Source: Agarophyton chilense | Lineage: Eukaryota > Rhodophyta > Florideophyceae > Gracilariales > Gracilariaceae | Assembly: GCA_030374765.1 (NCBI GenBank) | Contig: JARGXX010000068.1 | Coordinates: 3,162,001 to 3,226,000, forward strand | Direction of reading: 5' to 3' | Length of the DNA: 64,000 nt | In this document: piece by piece, positions 43,946-52,195 of the stretch | Layout: each line of letters begins with the position of its first letter | Numbering within the stretch: the stretch's first letter is position 1 | Notes under the pieces: model-generated | What the model was told of the DNA's origin: nothing | What the model saw: the letters and a program-made list of their open reading frames with translations, nothing else | The model's database searches: none | Made by a program: the position numbers and the translations under genes

Positions 43946-44503
43946 TCACCAATTGTGGACTGAATCAATGGATACGGCCAGAAATAGAAACAACGAAACT
44001 TGTACACTCTTCGACATTCGAATGTTGTAGGCGGGGTTTCTCGATGACGGTACTTTACGGCGAACAGTCATAATAGTGATTCCAGTCGCCCTCTCTACAA
44101 TGCGATAGGTATCCTGCAAGAACCCCACAATTTCATACACCGGCTCTCCGTTGGAACAACTTCCAGACCAAACAAAACACTGCTTTTTCCGCATGCCGGA
44201 AACTTTCCAAGACAGCAAAACTCGGTGTGTTGTTGAAGAATGGATGGAAACATGGGTCAAATGAATTCTATGGCTGTATAGCTCTGTTTCATCCGGGGTG
44301 AGAAGATTGCAAAATAGTCCAAAGGTAGAGTGCTTTGTCCGAAACGTGACATCTTTTGCACTTTGGGATTTTATTCGCCCAGTGCTTTTTTTGTTTGCTG
44401 GCCTTCTGTAGCGAAAGTGCAGGGGACCATCGAAGGCCATGAGGGTCGATTGAGTAGTGGTAGCTGTGCTAGAACTATCATCGCTCAGAGCGGTGTTACT
44501 CAT
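43946..44503 (-). CDS. LURP-one/tubby-like fold protein (tentative)
   Basis: A 185-residue protein beginning at the ATG at 44503, with a (TA)n TATA element 109 nt upstream. The first 40 residues are Ser/Thr-rich. The second half looks like a LURP-one-related (LOR) domain: V-Y-E-I-V-G-F-L-Q-D-T-Y-R-I-V-E-R-A-T-G, then T-V-R-R-K, and finally an apolar helix V-S-L-F-L-F-L-A-V-S-I-D that would thread the beta-barrel, as in tubby and scramblase folds. Plant LOR proteins are linked to defence, but the biochemical function is unknown. The assignment rests on pattern only. Confidence 0.5.
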   Translation of the reverse strand: MSNTALSDDSSSTATTTQSTLMAFDGPLHFRYRRPANKKSTGRIKSQSAKDVTFRTKHSTFGLFCNLLTPDETELYSHRIHLTHVSIHSSTTHRVLLSWKVSGMRKKQCFVWSGSCSNGEPVYEIVGFLQDTYRIVERATGITIMTVRRKVPSSRNPAYNIRMSKSVQVSLFLFLAVSIDSVHNW

Positions 44504-44611
44504 TTTGTTTTATGAGGACAAGTATATTTCAAAGAACTGAGAGGTTGCAAAATGCAATTGGCTTGAGCATATACGAAGGAGAAGGAAGCCTTGGGGGGAA
44601 AAAATAAATAA

Positions 44612-44631
44612 ATATATATATATATATATAT
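44612..44631 (-). promoter_or_regulatory. (TA)10 run serving as TATA element
   Basis: Twenty bp of TA dinucleotide flanked by AAATAAATAA. It is 109 nt upstream of the ATG at 44503, where the HLIP genes carry their TATA boxes. Confidence 0.5.
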
Positions 44632-46200
44632 GCAGGCAGCATCAGCTATACTCGCATAGCTGTTGTTTCGCAGCAAGGTTCGTCGTAGGAAGAAATTCTG
44701 TTCATCAGCACCAAGAAAGTCATTTTTTGCCATGCATGCAAGCGTGTGTCTACTTTAGTTTTTCGAGGCATGTGGTCTTGTCCCGAGTTTTCGTGGGCCT
44801 TTAACGTTGTTGAACTGGACAGCTTTCAAATGTAAGTGCCGATATGTGTGTATCGGGCCAGAGGCCAAATCATGAGCCAGGGTGTAAGATCCAGCGCACT
44901 CGATTTCCAGTGCAGGGTGGGCCCTTTGAAACGGCAGAGGTTTGACACCTGGGCACATGAATGGCATATATCAATTGCTTCCACGTCGTACAGTAGATAC
45001 AGTACTGTACTAAGTAGGCTTCGAGAGCTATAGATTCTGTATTGGAGGTGGAATATTTTTTTCTTTCGGGGACGTGTTGGCTGTTGATGATGAATTGTTG
45101 AGCGGTTTTTTGCTACTCGTCACATGCAGATATCGTTTAATCGAATACGGGCGGAAAGAGACGAGAATCGGGAGCGAAGGGTTGGGAGTCCAAAACACTG
45201 TTGTGCTTGGAATGTTGAGATGGAGGTTGCAGAACACGAATCGTTCTGCAGAACGAGCGTTTGGTATAATGGATTACGTCACAATTGCACCGGGTTACAG
45301 CGGAGCACGTTCCCTGTCGAGTGAAGAGTGACGCTGTGCGATTTCTCACGAGGCAATTACGCTTGGTATGTGATGCACTGCAGGTGGCAGCCATCACGTC
45401 TCTGACGTGACCGGTCGAGAAGCAGTGCTGCTGGTTACGTTGTGGAGTGTAATTGGCATGTTGAAAACGACAGGAAAGCAAAAAGTTAAGCTACAAGCTG
45501 TGCGATACGATAACGGCGCACTGTGGTGGTTGGCCGATGGTTTGATTTCGGTTGCGCAGAATGAGATTATGTATTTGTTGCTCACCAGCGCAGTTTCGAT
45601 GGTTCGATACATAGACACAGTGCAATATCGGGCTGCACAGGGAATGACTGCTGCATTCGTGTGAACGGATGCACGTTGTGTGAACGAGAGAAAGAGAGAG
45701 ACGGAGAGAGGTAGGACAAAAGCGATGCGCAGGTGACAAGTGGTGCGAAGGATGTAGGGCAGCGGTGCGGAACAGGTGGAGCGGGCTGAGAAAAAGGGCG
45801 CTGGGGCATAGGGCCAGACGGGCTGCAAGCGCGTTACGTGTTACAAGTGAATGTTTGCACAAGTGCGGTGGCTTTACGTGACGATATCGAAGATAAGCGG
45901 GGGCGAATGGGGCGCGGGCAACATTGTGTGTCGGTGGTGAGCGCGGTCGCACGCAGAAAAGTGGAGGCTGGAAGCGTGATGAGTGGTGAGGTGATGTAGA
46001 GATGAGAGGAAGACGCACGTTCGGGTAAGGGAAGGGTATTGTGAAAAGGCAATTGTCGATTGGCACGTGCGGATAGCATGACAGGCATGCAAAACGCAAG
46101 AGCATGTGACAGAGTGATGGTTGTCAAAAGGAGAAAGTTGCGAGTTTTACAATGTATAAGAAGACGTAGCTGTAGTACAAAGCGACAACCGCGAGCGTAT
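44632..46200. other. intergenic, strand-asymmetric, no gene seen
   Basis: From about 45,660 to 46,080 the + strand is G/A-rich, so Pro/Ser/His-rich frames open on the minus strand without coding character, as in 12-13.3 kb. No gene supported. Confidence 0.55.
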
Positions 46201-46581
46201 TCAAGTAGAAATATTAGTCAGGCTCTCAACAAGGTTGACGAGCGGGGAAAACATGATGACAATCTGCTCGTTAATGCCCTTGCCCGAGACAAGCTCCGTA
46301 ACGAGACCGATGACAAAACCGAGCTGGGCGAGACGACCGTTGACTCTCTCGGCATACGGCGTGAAGCCTTGCGGCCCTCTGTACTGACTCTGCATCTTGG
46401 CGACGCGGTCCGACTCGGTTTTACGGAACGGAGAGTCGACGTCGGGCTTTTCGTCGGTTTTCAAGTTCATTCGCGGCGCGGCGATGAACCTGGGCGCGGT
46501 GGGCGCGCGCGCGGGCGGCGCAAAGGCGCTGGTGCGCAGCGACGGGGCGAAGGAGGACACGAAGGCGGCCTGGGCGTTCAT
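46201..46581 (-). CDS. one-helix HLIP-like protein 4
   Basis: A 126-residue protein. Residues 1-37 (M-N-A-Q-A-A-F then Ala/Pro/Arg-rich) form the transit peptide. A charged linker follows (K-T-D-E-K-P-D-V-D), then the HLIP core G-F-T-P-Y-A-E-R-V-N-G-R-L-A-Q-L-G-F and T-E-L-V-S-G-K-G-I. The Glu, Asn and Arg ligand positions are intact; the usual A-M after Arg is L-A-Q. The longer charged linker separates this copy and copy 5 from copies 1-3. The frame is open far upstream in GC-rich DNA, but the ATG at 46581 gives the right start and has a TATA-like element 120-127 nt before it. Confidence 0.9.
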   Translation of the reverse strand: MNAQAAFVSSFAPSLRTSAFAPPARAPTAPRFIAAPRMNLKTDEKPDVDSPFRKTESDRVAKMQSQYRGPQGFTPYAERVNGRLAQLGFVIGLVTELVSGKGINEQIVIMFSPLVNLVESLTNIST

Positions 46582-46700
46582 GGCGGGGGTCGGGGGGGTG
46601 GCGAGCGAGTGATGTGCGGGGATGCAGAGTGAATTCGGGGCGGTGAACCGAAGCGAGATGCATTCAACTTCAAGGTGCCATTCACAGATGGAAGCGCGGG

Positions 46701-46708
46701 CTTTTATG
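46701..46708 (-). promoter_or_regulatory. TATA-like element of HLIP gene 4
   Basis: The minus strand reads CATAAAAG, 120-127 nt upstream of the ATG at 46581, the only A/T-rich stretch in a GC-rich promoter. Confidence 0.6.
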
Positions 46709-46723
46709 GAGACGCGCGCGACG

Positions 46724-46767
46724 CAGACGGCGACAGACGGCGACAGACGGCGACAGACGGCGACAGA
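46724..46767 (-). repeat. 10-bp tandem repeat directly upstream of the TATA element
   Basis: On the + strand CGACAGACGG repeats with a period of exactly 10 bp at 46731, 46741 and 46751, with partial units on both sides. It starts 16 bp upstream (in gene orientation) of CATAAAAG. A 10-bp period would place each copy on about the same face of the helix. Confidence 0.85.
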
Positions 46768-46933
46768 GAGGGGCACGGCGCGAGCGCGAAACGCCACAAG
46801 CTCAAGACTGTGAGACGCGACGCACAAACGATTGGCCAAAACGCGCCGGCAACGGATGGCGGCGGCGCTTTGCGGCGGCGGTGCGCCGCCATGGGTGGGC
46901 GCCACGCGCACACGCGCACGCGCGCCGTGGCGC

Positions 46934-47015
46934 GTGGGAGACGTGGCACAGTGGGAGACGTGGCAGAGTGGGGGGGGGCGTGGCAGTGTGGGAGGCGTGG
47001 CGACGTGGGGGACGT
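46934..47015. repeat. imperfect 17-20-bp repeats with ACGTGGC/GCGTGGC cores
   Basis: GTGGGAGACGTGGCA occurs at 46934 and 46951, followed by three looser copies up to about 47015. ACGTGGC is a G-box/ABRE-like core known from plant promoters. The block is about 350 bp upstream of the HLIP 4 ATG. Confidence 0.6.
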
Positions 47016-47655
47016 GGGCGCGCGGGAAAAAAGGGACGAGCGCCTGCGGGCGGAGGGGGACGGGCGGAGGGGCAGGCTGCACGTGACGGTGACGGGGCGC
47101 AGTCACAAGAGCGGGGGGGGGGCAAAACGCGCCACACACGCGCGGTGACGCCGCTCCACTTGGCGCGCGGCGCGCGCCAGGCGCGCCAGAGACAACGTCA
47201 TGACGCTTCGCTCCCTCCCCCCCTCGCCCCCCCCCCTCGCCCTTCGCGATGATGGAAAGGGACGCGTGTGTGGTGATGACGACGCGTCGTCGCCAGACGA
47301 TCTGCGTTTTCGGTGTGCTACGCCCGCTTGTCGCGTCACGCGCGCGAGTCGCGTCGCATCGCGTCGCCTTGTCCACCGCCATCGCACTTGCTATTGCAGC
47401 AGCAGTCGCCGTCGTCGCGGACGCGCGGGGAGGGAGGCAACACATGATGCAAGCATTACGAAGGGCGCTCGCGACTGCAAGCGCGGCGCGGCGCGTGGGG
47501 GAGCAAAACGTCATCAACAGCCGCGTGTGTTTCACGTCTCGCACCGGCTGCGGCGAGAGAGACGACCACTCGAGAGCACACACACAAGTGATAATGAGTA
47601 ATCATTTTACAGACGCACCACGACATGTCGAAAGCAAAAAGTACACCACAACACC
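47016..47655. other. GC-rich intergenic region
   Basis: Upstream of HLIP 4 and downstream of HLIP 5 (both on the minus strand). CpG-rich with homopolymer G and C runs; long open frames on both strands are compositional. No gene supported. Confidence 0.55.
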
Positions 47656-48036
47656 TCACGACGCGCCGCCGAAGCCACCACCGCCAAGCAGCTGCTGCGC
47701 GAGCGGCACGATGCCGCGTCCGCCAGCCAGTTCGATCAGCACGGTCGCCACGAAGCCCAGCATGGCCGCCCGTCCGTTCAAACGCTCCGCGTACACCGTG
47801 AAGCCCGGCGCCGGTCGATCCTCGCGCCAGCGTGCGTCGCGGAGAAACTCGGGTTCTTCCTCCTTTGCCTTTTGCTCGGCATCGTTCTGTGCGTGTGATG
47901 ATGATGATAAGTCGCTCATTGTGGTGCGCGACACGCGGCCGTGTGTCAACATCTTGCGCGACGCGACGCATGAGTGAGACGTGGCGCGTTGTGTGCGCGC
48001 GCTGCGCAGCGCGACAGAGGGGATGAATGCAGCCAT
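47656..48036 (-). CDS. one-helix HLIP-like protein 5
   Basis: A 126-residue protein starting at the ATG at 48036. Residues 1-40 are a transit-like segment, followed by a Ser-rich and then acidic linker (K-E-E-E-P-E-F) and the core G-F-T-V-Y-A-E-R-L-N-G-R-A-A-M-L-G-F, then I-E-L-A-G-G-R-G-I-V. The pigment-ligand residues are intact. It ends in a Gly-rich tail (L-L-G-G-G-G-F-G-G). It shares length, the linker and Y-A-E-R with copy 4, so the two are sister genes arranged in tandem. It is divergent from the SSXT-SANT gene with only 342 bp between start codons. Confidence 0.9.
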   Translation of the reverse strand: MAAFIPSVALRSARTQRATSHSCVASRKMLTHGRVSRTTMSDLSSSSHAQNDAEQKAKEEEPEFLRDARWREDRPAPGFTVYAERLNGRAAMLGFVATVLIELAGGRGIVPLAQQLLGGGGFGGAS

Positions 48037-48049
48037 TTCGACGACGGTG

Positions 48050-48050
<1 letters not shown>

Positions 48051-48081
<31 letters not shown>

Positions 48082-48096
48082 AGGGGGGGGGGGGGG
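48051..48096. repeat. (GA)n tract followed by poly-G
   Basis: About 24 bp of GA dinucleotide, then GGGAGAGAA and a run of 14 G. It lies in the 5' leader of HLIP 5, where the transcript would be (CU)-rich. Confidence 0.9.
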
Positions 48097-48337
48097 TGAA
48101 GGGAGGTCGGGTGGGAGATGCAAGCGGCACGCAGCAACATGTAGTACGTGCGCGATGCGCAGCCACCTGTCAAGCGCGGAGTGGCGCGCGTGCGATGCAG
48201 CGCGGCGCGTAGCGCGCACGCACGTGGCAGCGATGCGATGCAGCGCCGGCGCAGCAGCATTACAAACGCTTGCGCGAATGCAAAACCACAAACACCACCA
48301 TCTCCCGCGCAACGCTCACCCGCGCGCCGCCCGCCCG

Positions 48338-48370
48338 CCCTCCGCCCTCCGCCCTCCGCCCTCCGCCCTA
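48338..48370 (+). repeat. CCGCCCT heptamer repeat, about 4-5 copies
   Basis: Tandem 7-bp units end 9 bp before the ATG of the SSXT-SANT gene, in its 5' leader or core promoter. Confidence 0.85.
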
Positions 48371-48378
48371 CGCCCGCC

Positions 48379-49184
48379 ATGAGCGACGCCGTGGACCGTG
48401 CGCTGTCGGAAAACCACGCATTGATCGCCGCCATCGTCGAACATTACGCGGCCGGACGAAGTGTGGCGGCTGTGGCGCTGTTGGAACGTCTGCAACTCAA
48501 CCTCGAATTCATTGCCGCCGTCGCCGAGCATGGCTTGCCTTCCGTGCCGCACGCCGCTGCTCCCGCCAAGCGCGACGTGGCCGTCGCCGCCGCTGCGGCC
48601 GCCGCCGCCACCACCGCCACCGCTACTACTGCCGCTGCGGCCGCCGCCTCCGCCGCGCAGCTGACCGCCGCCGCCGCCGCCGCCGCCGCCGCTGCGCGCG
48701 CCATCGCGCCCGCGCCCGCGCCCGCGCCCGCGGAGGCAGCGACGACGGACGCGACGACGGACGCGGGCGCGACGTGGACGGCGGACGAAGTGACGCGTCT
48801 GGAACACGCGTTGAGAGTTTTCGGCGACGAGCGCGAGACGCAGCACGCTGGCGGGGGGGCACTGTTTGAACGCGTGGCGCGCCACGTGCGGACTCGGTCG
48901 GTGATGCAGGTGCGCGCGCGCGTGCTTGGCTCGCAGCAATACGCGCGCGCGCTGGGGCGCGAGCACAAGGTGCGGGCGCAAGTTGGCGGCGGGCGTGAGG
49001 CGCTCAGCGATGGGGCTCAGTCGCCGGCTGGTGTGCAGGTTGGCGAGGGAGAAGAAGAACAGCAACAAGCAAAACAACGACAACAACGACAACAACAACG
49101 ACAACAACAACAACGACAACAACAACAACAACCAACTTTACAACAACATCAACATCAACATCAACAACCAACTCTACAAGCACG

Positions 49185-49219
<35 letters not shown>

Positions 49220-49221
49220 AA
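48379..49221 (+). CDS. SSXT (SS18/GIF)-like protein with SANT/Myb domain and polyQ tail
   Basis: A 280-residue protein starting at the ATG at 48379. Residues 8-52 match the SSXT/SNH domain of SS18 and plant GIF/AN3 coactivators: L-S-E-N-H-x-L-I-x2-I-V-E, a Gly-turn, then E-R-L-Q-L-N-L-E-F-I-A-A-V-A. An Ala/Thr/Pro low-complexity linker (about 66-130) leads to a SANT/Myb-like helix bundle at 131-185 (T-W-T-A-D-E-V-x2-L-E-x-A-L, F-E-R-V-A-R-H-V-R-T-R-S, Q-V-R-A-R-V). The tail (218-280) is Gln-rich. SSXT proteins are SWI/SNF-associated coactivators in animals and plants; a SANT domain in the same chain is not their usual layout. It lies in the GC-rich island, convergent with the next gene by 58 bp. 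Confidence 0.75.
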
Positions 49222-49279
49222 CAAAAGTACGACATAGACTCAAGGCGCCTTTTTTTTTTTTTTCACTCATGTAGCAAAC

Positions 49280-49957
49280 TTAATCGGATGAAATAACAGG
49301 ACTGGCATGGTGATGCACCAGCAACCACTGCGCGCGACGGCGTTGAAACACGTTGGTGGCGACGCACACGCGCGCCACCTGCGACACAGCGGCGTCGTCA
49401 TGTTGCACATGCTGCTCACACACGACCCACGCCACATTACGTCGCACCACCACACGCACAGCACGCAACTCAAGCGAGCGCAACGTGCCGCGCCCCAACA
49501 CACGCTTCCATAACGCCAATACAGCGTCACTACCTACCACCATGGCGTGCATTGGTAACGCGCAGCACACCGCGTCGGACGACATCCATAACGTGCGCAT
49601 TACGCTGTCATCGCCGCGACGCAGCGCATCGTAGAACAGCTCGTTTGCTTGTAGTACTCTTTTGTTGTCGTCGCTTTGAGCTCGCGCGCGGAGGATGTTT
49701 CGTAGTTGCGTGGCGCGTGTAAAGTGGCGCGTGATGACGGCGTGTTCAAGATTGGCGCGTAGTGTGGCGTCGTCTTGTTGATGCCAATTGTGAGCGCCAT
49801 TCGCACCGTCTCCATCTCCGTCTCCGTCTCCGTCTCCGTCGCCGTCGCCGCCGTCGTGCAAGGCGCACACGGCGCCCGCGTGGAGCGACGGCGCGCAACG
49901 ACGCGCAGTCAGGCGCGTCAACGCGCAGTAGCTACCCGTCCCGCACACGAACGCCAT
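49280..49957 (-). CDS. UVR-motif plus NTF2/SnoaL-like protein
   Basis: A 225-residue protein; the ATG at 49957 is preferred over an upstream non-ATG extension. Residues 1-34 could be a targeting peptide. A (Gly-Asp)n run (about 36-51) is encoded by a hexanucleotide microsatellite. Residues 65-92 match the UvrB/UvrC (UVR) helical hairpin (L-x2-N-L-E-H-A-V-x6-F-x2-A-T-Q-L-R-N). Residues 104-220 match an NTF2/SnoaL-like cone: N-E-L-F-Y-D-A-L-x3-D, a W-M-S-S-D-A-V-C-C segment and G-S-D-A-V-L-A-L-W. Plants have plastid UVR-NTF2 proteins of unknown function. Confidence 0.7.
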   Translation of the reverse strand: MAFVCGTGSYCALTRLTARRCAPSLHAGAVCALHDGGDGDGDGDGDGDGDGANGAHNWHQQDDATLRANLEHAVITRHFTRATQLRNILRARAQSDDNKRVLQANELFYDALRRGDDSVMRTLWMSSDAVCCALPMHAMVVGSDAVLALWKRVLGRGTLRSLELRAVRVVVRRNVAWVVCEQHVQHDDAAVSQVARVCVATNVFQRRRAQWLLVHHHASPVISSD

Positions 49958-50577
49958 GCATGCATATACACAACACACACACAAGCCACACCGTTCTTCG
50001 TTCTTCGTTCTTCCCCCCACCACCAACTCTCAAAAAGTTCCCCGCCACGTGTGCACGCCCTACGTCGCCATGTGAGTCGCGCCGAAAAAGTTTTCGGTAC
50101 ACACACACACACACACAAGTCACGACGGTGACATGGCATGACGCTATTTTTGTGTGTGTGTGTGTTCGTCGTCACGCGCGCGCGTTCCATGCAGTTCCAA
50201 CGTGCACGCGCTGCGCCATGTTTTTGGTAGCGACACACGTGCGGCGCGTGCCGCCACGCAACGCAAAACACGCCGTCGCGTCGCGAGCCTTTCGCCAGCT
50301 TGAGAGTGAGAGAGTGAAAAAACAAAAAAAAACGCTGCAAAAAGCGCCCCCGTCCAGACGTAAGCCATTCGAGCGCGCTCACCACGTCTCGTCGTCGCTT
50401 GCGCGCGCGTCACTTTGCTCCTTTCGCTCTCTCTCCTCCTCGCACCACCCCCCTCCTGCTCGCTCCCCCCTCCCCGCTCCCCCGCTCCCCTGCTGCTGCT
50501 GCTGCTGCTCTTGCTGCGTTCCCTTTATTCCCTTGTTTCCCCCCTCTCTCTTCTTCCGGCTTCGCCCCGCGTTCGTC
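49958..50577. other. divergent promoter region with (AC)n and (TG)n
   Basis: Between the UVR-NTF2 gene (-) and the bZIP gene (+). It holds a (CA)n run at about 50100-50116 and a (TG)n run at about 50150-50164, inverted relative to each other and 35-50 bp apart, so a cruciform could form. Pyrimidine-rich sequence precedes the bZIP ATG. Confidence 0.6.
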
Positions 50578-51396
50578 ATGCTTCCGCCCCCACGACACGC
50601 GCTTTCTCGCGCGCGCGACCGCGTTAATGAACGCGTCGCCGCGCTTCGTCTGCCAGAGCTGCCTCCGCGCGACTTGGAGCGTCTCGCCGCCGCCCAACCG
50701 CACTCGGCGCCCTTACTCCCCGCGCCCTACTCGGCGCCGCTGTCGCTCCCGCCGCCGCTCATCACGCCCACCAAGTTCCACCCGGACTTGCTACCGGGCA
50801 ACGAGCGTTCGCCGGCCGATGTGCGTTCCTTCTCCACCTCCACCCCGCTGCTGGTACGCGGGCTCGTCAGTCCTACGCGCGCCTCCGCCCCGCTCGTCCT
50901 ACCGTCTCTGGCGCTTCCGTCTGCCAACGTCACGTCGTGGCCGCCGCAACCGCCGCTCTCGCATCATCATCATCATCATCACATGTTACCGCCCGTGTCG
51001 TACGCCCCCGTCAGTGCTCCCGTGTCGGCTCCGCACGTCCATCCGCCATGCGACGCGCGTGGCCACCCGTCGCGTGCTGCTGTTACTACCCCGTCGTCTC
51101 CGGTCAACAACACCGCCCACATGAGCTCCAACGAAATCAAAAAGGCACAGAACCGTAAGAGTGCCAAACGATTCCGCGAGGCGCAAAAGCAACGTTGGAA
51201 GAATATGGCCGACGATCTCATCCGACAGAAGAAGACTATCGAATCGTTGCGCGCCCAACTTGCTGCCCAGGCCTCGTCCATGGCGCACTTGCCTCCTACG
51301 TGCCACTCCAGTGCGCACCACGCTTTGCCACACCCCGCGCCGCACACCTCGCTGCCGACTGCGTCGCCACCCGTCGCCGCCCAACCGACGCAGCAA

Positions 51397-51431
<35 letters not shown>

Positions 51432-52041
51432 GCAGCAGCAGCAACAGCACTTGTTGCAACTGCGCGCCGACCGACGCGCCGTGTCCATTCACGACTTGGT
51501 GCACGCGCCGGAGCCTCAACAGCCGTGTGGCACAGTGGCGGCCGCCACAGTGACAGCAGCGCCCGCCGTGGACGTGACGGGCGCCGCATCAACCAGCCAC
51601 ATGCAGAGCGAGGCGGAGGCGTCGCTGTACGCGCAGATCCTCAGCACGTACTCGCAGAAGAAGCGGGCGCAGCATGACGGCAGCGCGCAGCAAATGGCGA
51701 GGATGCAAGCTGACGCGATGATGGACGGCGCAGAGCACAGCAGCAGCGATCTGCTGAGCAAGCTGCCGTACGCGTGCGACCTCGGCGTGCTGAGATGCTG
51801 TCTGGTGGTGATGAGCTGCAATGCGCGTATCACGGCCATCCGGCGCGGCGACGCCAGCGCGTGCTCGACGTTTGCTACGGACGGGCTGGAGGCGGACGAA
51901 CAGGGCGAGTTTAGAAAAGCTATGCAGTGTGGAAGCGCTATCAGTCTGACGTACCACCGCGCGGGCGTCAAGGTGAATGCCGTTATGAACCCGATCGGCG
52001 GCACGGATCGGGTGATTGTGGCTGAGTTTGCGCCGTTTTAG
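50578..52041 (+). CDS. bZIP transcription factor with polyQ and possible PAS-like C-terminus
   Basis: A 487-residue protein; the ATG at 50578 is taken because upstream sequence is low-complexity leader. The N-terminal half is Pro/Ser/Leu-rich with a run of seven His (129-135). The basic region at about 185-207 reads N-E-I-K-K-A-Q-N-R-K-S-A-K-R-F-R-E, an N-x2-S-A-x2-F-R variant of the bZIP N-x2-S-A-x2-S-R core. A short heptad (L214, I221, L224, L228) follows. A 20-residue polyQ run spans 272-291. The C-terminal 110 residues are ordered in appearance and end with N-P-I-G-G-T-D-R-V-I-V-A-E-F; this could be a diverged PAS domain. Nuclear DNA binding as a dimer is expected. Confidence 0.8.
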
Positions 52042-52157
52042 TTGTCAAGCTGAGAGCGTTTTTTGTTTGTTTGTTTGTTTGTTTGAAGAGAGTGTGAGAA
52101 GATGCTGTGTGGCGCGGCGCAGCGCGACGGACTGTGGGGACGGACGGAGCGCGACGT

Positions 52158-52195
<38 letters not shown>

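Noticed and set aside
45394-46105. Pro/Ser/His-rich minus-strand frames
   Set aside because: Same compositional effect as at 12-13 kb; several frames open at once, no recognisable protein.
46601-47583. N-terminal extension of HLIP 4 by 334 residues
   Set aside because: Open only because of high GC; the ATG at 46581 gives a standard transit peptide and has a TATA-like element upstream.
49762-50577. N-terminal extension of the bZIP protein
   Set aside because: Low-complexity translation of promoter microsatellites, antisense to the UVR-NTF2 gene.
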